NCBI GenBank assembly: GCA_035524895.1
Contig: DATLFI010000293.1
Span: 1 to 50,303 of the forward strand
Source: DATLFI01 sp035524895
GTDB lineage: Bacteria; Acidobacteriota; Thermoanaerobaculia; Multivoradales; Multivoraceae
Reading direction: 5' to 3'
Length of the DNA: 50,303 nucleotides
The notes beneath the pieces are model-generated. The model was not told where the DNA came from. It worked only from the letters and a program-made list of their open reading frames with translations, and ran no database searches. Each line of letters starts with the position of its first letter. Position 1 is the stretch's first letter. A program made the translations under genes and the position numbers. Below, one piece after another: positions 1-7,700 of the stretch.

Positions 1-2019
1 ATGTTCGGCGCACACGGCGGCGTCCGCGGCGCCGTGCCGGTGCCCGCGTACCGTCTCGAGGGCGCCGCGCTCGAGCCCGGCGACACCGTGACGATCACCT
101 ACGGCGATCGCCGCGGCGGCGGCCGCGGCATGCGTCTGCCCGAATTCTCGAACGACGCGGTGCCGTTGCCGGTCTACGTCGATCTGGGTGGCGAGCACGC
201 CGACATCCTGGCGTCGCTGCCGATCCCGACGTTCCGCGTCGTTGGCGGCCCGGTGCACGCGGTGCACGGCTTCGCGCCGTCGATCGTGACACCGGGCGAG
301 CGCTTCGTGGTCTCGGTACGCAGCGAGGACTACCACTACAACCGCGCGACGGGCGAGATCCCCGGCTTATGCGTGCGAGTGAACGGCGAGCCGTTCGCGG
401 AGCTGCCGGCGGACAGGCCGATCCACCTGCTGGAGGCGACGTTCGATCGCGAGGGGGTGTACCGGTTCTCGTTCGAGAGTGCCGACGGTACGGTCACTGG
501 CCGCGCCAACCCGGTGTGGGTGCGCGCGCAGCCGGAGGAGCGTCTCTACTGGGGCGAGACCCACGGACACTCTGGCTTCGCCGAGGGCCTGGGCAGCGTC
601 GACAGCTACTTCGAGTTCGGCCGCGACGACGCGCGTCTCGATTTCCTCACCCTGTCCGAGCACGACCTGTGGATGGACGACCACGAGTGGCGGGTACTCG
701 ACGAGGCCGTGCGCCGCTTCAGCCGCGAGGGCGAGTTCCTGGCGTACCCCGGCTACGAGTGGACGACCAACCGCGGCTCGGGTGGCCATCACAACGTGTT
801 CTTCCGCCGGCCCGGCTTCGACCGCGTGCCGGTGCAGGAGGCGCCGCAGCTCTCGATGCTCTATCGCGAGCTGCACCGCCGTTACCGCCCGGAGGACGTG
901 CTGGTGATCCCCCACGCCCACCAGGCCGGCGACTGGCGCCTGTCGGATCTCGGTGTCGAGCGGCTCGCGGAGATCGTGTCGGGTCACGGCACGTTCGAGT
1001 GGTTCGGCCGTCTCTACCTCGAGCACGGCTGAAGACTCGGCTTCGTCGGAGCGTCCGACGACCACCTCGGCCATCCCGGCTATGCCGCGGGGCGCGGTCG
1101 CGATGGCAACCGCGGCTCGATCTCTTCGTTCGGCGGGCTCGCCGCGGTGTACGCCCCAGCGAAGACCACGGACGCTTTGTTCGACGCGCTGCGCGATCGC
1201 GCCACCTACGCCACGTCAGGCGCCGAGCGCATCATCCTCGACGCGCGTCTCAACGATCGCCGCATGGGCTCCGAGCTCGACTTCGCCGAGGCGCGCGTGC
1301 TCGAGGGCCGGGTCATCGGGACGGGCGCGATCGACACCATCGAGGTGATCCGCAACGGCGAGCTGGTGTGGACGAAGCGGGTCGCAGCAGCGACGCTGCC
1401 CGCTGCCGGCGCTGCGCCCGACGGCGTGATCACCGTCGACGTGCAGTTCGAATCGTCGTCGGAGCCGCCGGTGCGCGACAACCCGCGCGGCACCCGCACC
1501 TGGGGCGGCAGGATCACGGTGGAGGGAGCGCGCGTGCTCGGCGCCGAGCTGCCGGGCCGCGTCAACCGCGGGCTCGACGACGCGCGGGTCGAGGCCGACG
1601 GCGGCGGCGTGATTTTCGAAGTCGGCACGCGCGGTATCCGGCACACGCTGCGGCTGCGGCTTGCCGGGGCGAGCGTGTCGACGATCCTGCGAGTCGCGCT
1701 CGAGCCGGCGCGCGAGGCGGGCAAGGCGCCGTCGCACGTCGTGCCGCTCGAGCGCTTCGACGCGGCGCAGGTCGAGCTGCCGTTCGGCCAGCTCGCGGCG
1801 GGATCGTCCGGCAGGGTCCAGCGCGAGCTGCGCGCGCGCCACCATCGCGACACCGTGGCGGTCCAGCTCGTGCCGGCGACGCAGCAGGACGACGTCACGT
1901 TCCGCTTCGAGGACATCGGACGATACCCGGGCGACTGGTACTACGTGCGCGTCCGGCAGCTCGACGGGGCGCTGGCGTGGTCGAGCCCGTGGTGGCTCGG
2001 AGGGGAAGCGCCGAGGTAG
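1..2019 (+). pseudogene. DUF3604 metal-dependent hydrolase-like protein, 5' partial, interrupted by an in-frame TGA
   Basis: One reading frame runs from base 1 to the stop at 2017-2019 except for a single TGA at 1030-1032. Before it lie an N-terminal beta-rich region and the DUF3604 start with YWGETHGHSG (from about 544) and LSEHD (about 655), PHP-like metal-binding signatures. After it the same frame continues with GFVGASDDHLGHPG, GGLAAVYAP and ATYATSG, which belong to the same domain, so both halves are one gene and not two. The first ATG is at base 1, but family members usually have more sequence upstream, so the 5' end is probably outside the window. The role of DUF3604 proteins is poorly known; the HxH and DDH motifs suggest metal-dependent hydrolysis. 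The TGA could be a real nonsense mutation, a sequencing error (TGG or CGA to TGA), or, less likely, recoding. Confidence 0.8.
1030..1061 (+). other. In-frame TGA followed by an 8-bp perfect hairpin
   Basis: TGA at 1030-1032 sits in the conserved part of the DUF3604 frame. Ten bases downstream, TCGTCGGA (1043-1050), loop GCG, TCCGACGA (1054-1061) form a perfect 8-bp stem. Its spacing is near that of bacterial SECIS elements, but the loop lacks the usual G-U feature and the residue position is not a known Cys or Sec site, so recoding is only a formal possibility. Confidence 0.35.
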
Positions 2020-2206
2020 GGGAAAACCATCGCCGCCTGCTGGCGAGCTCTCGCTCGAACACCCGGGCCGGGTCGGGTCGCTGCCGGCGTCATGGGTCGT
2101 CAGCTCAGCGGAGGAGCGGCGGGGCGCCGCCCGCTGCGCCAGGGCCCGTCAGGTGGCCAGCCGATCCGGGCTAAGCTCGAAGCACGCTCGTTGGAGGAGG
2201 TGCTTC

Positions 2207-3586
2207 GTGGACGCGAAGACGATGGTCGGTTCGCCGTGCTCCCGCGCTCGCTTTCGGACCGCGAAGGCGGTGCTGCTCATACTGGCGATCTGCCTCCCGC
2301 CGGCGCTCGCGGGCTCGCGCGCTCAGGGCCAGAGCCTCGCGCTGGTCGGCGGCCGGTTGATCGACGGCAACGGCGGCAAACCGCTCGAGGACAGCGTGGT
2401 GCTGGTCGAGGGCGAGCGGATCACGGCGGTGGGGAGAGTCGGGCAGCTAGCCGTGCCAGCGGGCGCCGAGGTGGTCTCGACCGAGGGCATGACGGTGCTG
2501 CCGGGACTCTGGGACATGCACGTCCACCTGATGATCGCCGGGCACTCCGACTACGAGCACTGGGACCGCACCTACCCCGACCGCTTCGAGAGCGACGTGA
2601 TGCCCGCGTCGGCCGAGCAGCTCCTGCTCGCCGGTGTGACCAGCGCGCGCGACCTCGGCGGGCCGCTCGAAGCGAGCATCGCGATCCGCGACGCGATCGG
2701 CGAAGGCAGGATCCCGGGACCCACGCTCTACGTCTCCGGCCCATTCCTGCAGCACCGTCCCTATCCCGGCACGGAGGCGTTCCGCTGGGGCATCGAGGGG
2801 GTCGACGACGCGCGCGCCAAAGTGCGCCGTCTCGCCGCCGCCGGCGTCGACCTGATCAAGCTGATCGACCAGGACCAGATGACCATGGACGAGGTGCGCG
2901 CCATCGTCGACGAGGCACACCGCCACGACCTGCTGGTGATCGCCCACTCGCATCGCCCCGAGGAGATCCGCCGCGGCATCGCTGCCGGCGTCGACAACTT
3001 CGAGCACACGGGCCTAGGCACCATGCCGGAGTACCCCGACGACGTGGTCGCGCTGATGAAGCAGCGCGCCAACACCTTGTATTGGACGCCGACGATCTCG
3101 CCGCTGGTGCTGTACGAGTACACCCGCGACAACCCCGAGCGGGTGGACGACCCGCGCTGGCGGCGAGGTCTCCCCGACGACATCGCCGCCGACATCGCGG
3201 CGTCGCTCGAGCATCTCGATGGCCTCGAGTACTACCGCTTCGTGCCGCTGCGCCGGCCGACGCTGCAGCGCAAGTTCGAGCAGCTCCGCGAGTCGGGTGT
3301 GGTGCTCTTGATCGGCACCGATAGCGGCGTGCCGTTCCACTTCCACAGCGATTCGACCTGGCGCGAGATCGACGTCTGGGTGAGCGACTTCGGCGTGCCG
3401 GTGATGGACGCGCTACGCGCGGCGACCTTCTGGCCTGCCGTGGCCCAGGGCGTCATCGACGAGGTCGGCACGGTCGAGCCCGGTAAGTACGCCGACGTCA
3501 TCGCCGTACGAGGGGACGTGCTGCGTCACCCGGCGCTGTTGCAGGACCTCGATGTGGTGGTCAAGCGGGGGAAGCGCTACCGGTGA
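2207..3586 (+). CDS. Secreted amidohydrolase (imidazolonepropionase/prolidase-like, 459 aa)
   Basis: A member of the amidohydrolase superfamily, binuclear metal type. The metal ligands are visible: H105-V-H107 (DMHVH), probable carboxylated Lys218 (DLIKLID), His247 (IAHSH), His267 (FEHTG) and Asp372 (GTDSG). The N-terminal VGGRLIDGNG and C-terminal TVEPGKYADVIAV strands form the usual small beta-sandwich. A GTG start at 2207 is chosen because GGAGGAGG ends 6 bases upstream (2193-2200); the first 40 residues then carry a basic region and a hydrophobic segment ending near LAGSRAQG, a signal peptide. ATG at 2222 is an alternative. Family relatives cleave Xaa-Pro/Xaa-Arg dipeptides or cyclic amides; the substrate cannot be told from sequence. 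The gene is convergent with the next one, 30 bp away. Confidence 0.9.
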   Translation: MDAKTMVGSPCSRARFRTAKAVLLILAICLPPALAGSRAQGQSLALVGGRLIDGNGGKPLEDSVVLVEGERITAVGRVGQLAVPAGAEVVSTEGMTVLPGLWDMHVHLMIAGHSDYEHWDRTYPDRFESDVMPASAEQLLLAGVTSARDLGGPLEASIAIRDAIGEGRIPGPTLYVSGPFLQHRPYPGTEAFRWGIEGVDDARAKVRRLAAAGVDLIKLIDQDQMTMDEVRAIVDEAHRHDLLVIAHSHRPEEIRRGIAAGVDNFEHTGLGTMPEYPDDVVALMKQRANTLYWTPTISPLVLYEYTRDNPERVDDPRWRRGLPDDIAADIAASLEHLDGLEYYRFVPLRRPTLQRKFEQLRESGVVLLIGTDSGVPFHFHSDSTWREIDVWVSDFGVPVMDALRAATFWPAVAQGVIDEVGTVEPGKYADVIAVRGDVLRHPALLQDLDVVVKRGKRYR

Positions 3587-3616
3587 GGGGCTCCCCGTGG
3601 GTCCTTGGCGGTGCGC

Positions 3617-4477
3617 CTACTCGAGGAGGACCTGCTCCTCGCCGCGCTCGGCGATGAGCTTGTCGAAGTGCTCGAGCAGCATCTTGCGTCGCTGGACCAG
3701 GGCCTTGACTTCGAGCGGCTCCAGGTATGGGCTCAGCTCGCGGCGCAGCGTCGCCTCGTCGAGCGCGCGCAGGCCCTCGAGCAGCCGGCGATCGCACACC
3801 GCGATCCGTTCGCGGTCCGGTAGCTCGGCGAGCCGCTTGAACGAGCGGGTGTGGTCGATGAACCACAACCGCCCGTCGCTGTCGTAGAGCATGTTGTTCT
3901 GGTGGCGGTCGAAGTTGTAGATCAGGTTGTCGAACACCAACATGCTCTGTCGTTGCAGGTGGCGGGCGGCGTTCATGGTTGCTCGACCGCTCTCGATCAG
4001 GTCGGCTTCGGTGCTGGCGCCCTCGATCCAGAGCTGCACGGAGCCCGGTCGGCCGTCGAGCTTGCGCGGTGCCGTCGGGGGCACCCGGTGGAGGCCGAGC
4101 AGCTTGCTCAGCCGGTAGGCCGCCAGCTCGAACTCGAAGTCGTCGCGCCACAGATGGCGGTCGGGGACGGACCTCGACGCCTGTGAGCTCGACCGCTCGA
4201 TGTGGACGGTGCGGAAGGCGGCGTGGAGCGCGACGCCGTCGCGCTCGAGCCTCAGCTTGAGTACGCCTCCGACGCCCCGGCCGGCCTTCGCGCTCGCGAC
4301 GACCGGCGCGGTAGCGAGGAACTCGACCAGCTCGTCGTCGGTCTGGAAGGGCAGGAGCGCGCCGTCAGCGCCGTACCACCGCGAAGGGGATTCGGGCGAC
4401 GAGGCGAGCGCTGCGCCGGTCGCGGTCCAACCGAGGACGAGCGGGAGGAGGAAGGAGAGGAGGAACCGTCTCGTCAT
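3617..4477 (-). CDS. Secreted kinase-fold protein (PI3/4-kinase or FAM20C-like catalytic loop, 286 aa)
   Basis: No precise family name is recognised. The start at 4477 gives a clear signal peptide (MTRRFLLSFLLPLVLGW, cleavage near ALAS). A beta-rich part (about 66-95) is followed by a helix containing FEFELAAYRL (Glu117), then LQLW-like hinge residues (SVQLW, 146-150), the loop NFDRHQNN (Asp190, Asn195) and WFIDHTRSF (Asp208). This order matches the catalytic loop (DRHxxN) and metal-binding Asp of PI3/4-kinase, HipA and FAM20C-type kinases. The residue where a beta-3 Lys would be expected is Arg89 in HAAFR. I infer a protein-kinase-like fold acting outside the cytoplasm; activity is unproven. 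It is divergent from the alpha-2-macroglobulin gene with 268 bp between the starts, so shared control is possible. Confidence 0.75.
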   Translation of the reverse strand: MTRRFLLSFLLPLVLGWTATGAALASSPESPSRWYGADGALLPFQTDDELVEFLATAPVVASAKAGRGVGGVLKLRLERDGVALHAAFRTVHIERSSSQASRSVPDRHLWRDDFEFELAAYRLSKLLGLHRVPPTAPRKLDGRPGSVQLWIEGASTEADLIESGRATMNAARHLQRQSMLVFDNLIYNFDRHQNNMLYDSDGRLWFIDHTRSFKRLAELPDRERIAVCDRRLLEGLRALDEATLRRELSPYLEPLEVKALVQRRKMLLEHFDKLIAERGEEQVLLE

Positions 4478-4745
4478 CGGCGGCGAACGACTGGACCCGC
4501 ACGTGCCTGCGAACGCCCCGCCGCCCGTCTCCCAAGGCTGGAGTACGAGAAACTCGGGTTGGGGTTCCGTGTCCGGCCCACTTTGCATGGCGGCAATGTG
4601 CTGTGAGGGGAGTGAACCGAGTGCTTCGGGTACGAACCCATCGTGAAACCGCGTATCGTGTCCGCGTGTGAAATGTAACGCCTCCCGACCGTGTTCGCAC
4701 AGGATGGCACGGGGAGACCTAAGGGAGGATAAGGAGTAGGTCCTC

Positions 4746-7700
4746 GTGTGTCTTCCCTGCAATCGCCTGGCTGCCTCCCTCCGTCCGAGCCTCCGCAGCG
4801 GTTCTCGCTTTCTTCTCCTCCTCGTCGCCGCGACCACAGTCGCCGCGTCGTATGCCTGCGGTGGGGATCGCGCCGGAGAGGCGGTGGCGCCGATCGCCGG
4901 CACCGAGGAGGGCTCCCCCTATGGGCCGCTGACCGCCGAGTCGTTGCAGCCGGTCTTACAACCGGTGCGCCACCCCGACGGGTTCGTCAGCCGCCTGCAG
5001 GTCGTCTTCGCTCGGCCGGTGGTGCCCGAAGCACGCGTGGGCGACCTCGCCGGTGGCGGCACCGTGCTGCGCCTGGTACCCGAGGTGCCCGGGGAGCTCC
5101 GCTTCACGGACGTCTCCACTCTCACCTTCGAGCCCGCGGAGCCGTTCGAACCGTCGACCGAGTATCGCGTGGCGCTCGAATCGTTCGTCGTGGGCGAACG
5201 CACGCTCCAGGCGCCGGAAGGGGCCTGGACCACGACGTTCTCGACGCCGGCTCTGGCCTTCGATCGCCTCGCGCTGCAGAGCTTCGACCCCGAGAGCCGC
5301 CGCGCCGAGGTCGACGTGGTGTTCTCGGCGCCGGTCGACCCTCGCGCGGTACGTCGTGCGTCCGCATTCCGCGTGGTCGGCGCGCAGGGCGAGGACCGAG
5401 GCGTGCCGGTGGTGCGTCCAGTGGAGAGCGGCTCCCCGAACGCCGTGCGTTTCCGTCTCGAAGGCGTCGAGATGCGGCCGGGTCGCACGGTGCGGCTCGA
5501 GCTTCGCGCGCGCGAGCAGGGCGACACCGCCCTGGCCGCCGCGGTCGCCTCTCCGGTGCAGGCGATGGTCGAGCTGGGCGAGGGGCCCCAGCTCTCCATC
5601 AAGAGTGCGCACATCGGCGAGACCGCGAGCGGGTTCTTCATCGAGGTGATCTGCGATGACAGCGCGGTCCCGGGCCAGCGCTGGTACTGGGATCGCCGCC
5701 GTCAGACCTCTTACCAGCTCTCGCCTCGCTGCGAGCTGGCGGAGGCCGACCTGCGACGCGCGGTCCGGGTGGAGCCCGCCATGGCGCTCCAAGTCGCGCC
5801 GGGGGAAGCGGGGTTCAAGCTGCTGGGCGATCTGCGACGCGGGTCCGTGGCGCTGCGCATCGACGCCGGCGCCCGGTCCTCCGCCGGGGGCACGCTGCGC
5901 GAGGCATTCGCCGCCGAGCTGGTGGTACCCGCTCGGTCGCCGCAGGTTCGGTTCCAGGTATCCGGACGCTACTTGCCGCGTGCGGCGTGGAGCTCGGTCC
6001 CGGTGCGTCACCTCAACGTCAAGCAGGCGCAACTCACGGTGCGTCACGTGCCGCCCGAGAACCTGGTGTTCTGGATGAGCGCGGAGCAGGGCGAGCGCAC
6101 CGACGAACGCACCAGCAACCTGGTGGCGCAGAGCACGCTGCCTCTGCCGGGAGGGCTCGACGAGGAGGTCACGAGCTATCTCGACCTGCGCAGCCAGGTT
6201 CCGGCCGACACCAAGGGGCTGCTCGAAGTGCGGCTGGTAGCCGGCAACGTCACCAGCAGCGTGAGGGTGGTGCTCACCGACCTGGTACTGGTCGCCAAGC
6301 GAACTGGCACCGGCGCCCGCACCGCAGCGCCGGAGCCGGCTCGCGGCCGCCGGGCGGGCGGAGGCGGTGACGGCGACGACGAGGTCGAAGGGCCGTGGGG
6401 CGAAGGCGTCGTGGCCTGGGCGCTCGACGCGCACTCGCTCGAGCCGGTGCGTGTGGTCGAGATCAAGCTCGTGCGCCCGAGTGGTCAGGCGCTCGACACC
6501 TGTCGCACCGATGGCAGCGGCGGCTGCGGGCTCACCGCGACGCGCGGCATCGACCCGACGCCGCCGCTCGCGCTGGTGGCGATGCGCGGCGCCGACGTGA
6601 CCTACCTGCGCTTCCGTGACCTCGAAGCCGAGGTGCAGGAGGAGCGCGTGGCCGGGGCGCCGTACCGCGAGCCCGGCGCTTACCGCGCCGCGCTCTACAC
6701 CGAGCGCGGTGTCTACCGCCCCGGCGAGGTGGCGCACCTCGCGGCCATCGTGCGCGACGAGCGGCAGGTGGCGCCGCCCGAAGGGATGCCGGCGGTGCTG
6801 CACGTGCTCGACCCCCGCGGCAAGACGGTGCAGCGGCACAACCTGCGCACCAACTCCGCAGGCTTCGTCGCGGCCGATCTCGCGCTCCAGGACTTCGCGA
6901 TGACCGGTCGCTGGCAGGCGAGGCTCGAGGTCGCGGAACGCGCGATCGCCACGCATCGTTTCCAGGTCGAGGAGCTGGTGCCCGAGCGGATGAAGGTCAC
7001 CGCGACCCCGGCACGCGCCGAGGCACTGCGGGGCGAGCCGGTCGAGGTTGGAGTGAGCGCGCGCTATTTGTTCGGCGGCGTCCCGGCCGGCGCTCCGGTG
7101 GAGCTGCAGTGCGAGCTCCAGCCGTCGACCTTTGCGCCGCGCGGCGCCGCCGAGTTCCACTACGGAGTTTGGAGCGCGGAGGGCGCCGGCGGTCGGGCGC
7201 TGCGCCCGCTCGACCTTGGCACGGTGCAGGGCGTGCTCGACCCGGGAGGCGCGGCGTCGCTCCAGTGCGCCGGTGGCGAGGCGGGTGGCGTCCTCGCCGG
7301 CCACGCGACGCTGGTCGCGCGCGCGGCGGTCGCGGAGGCGGGGAGCGGGCGCACCACGGTCGCGGAGACGCGCCTGCCCGTGCACCCGGAGCGCTACTAC
7401 CTGGGGCTCAAGGCCTCGACCGGCACGGCGCGTTCCGGCGAGGAGGTCCGCGTCGAGGGCGTAGTAGTCGACTGGGAGGGACGGTCGCTCACGGCGGCTG
7501 GCTCGGCTCCGCAGTCGGTGAAGCTGCAGGTGCTGCGTCTCGAGGACGAGTACGGCTTGTTCTTCGACGAGGAGCGTGGTCACCAGACCTACCGGCGCTA
7601 CCAGCGGCCAGTGCTCGAGGAGTCGCGCGAGGCGCGGGTCTCGGGCGGACGGTTCGAGCTGCAGTTCGTGCCGCAGGAGGTGGCGAGCGGCTACGTGGTC

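Noticed and set aside
1033..1075. Selenocysteine insertion at the TGA of the DUF3604 gene as the main explanation
   Set aside because: The family is not a known selenoprotein group, the hairpin loop lacks the expected G-U motif, and stems of this size are common in GC-rich DNA. Kept only as a check.
369..2174. 600-codon plus-strand frame overlapping the DUF3604 gene
   Set aside because: Arg/Pro-rich translation without domain signals; a shadow frame of the real gene.
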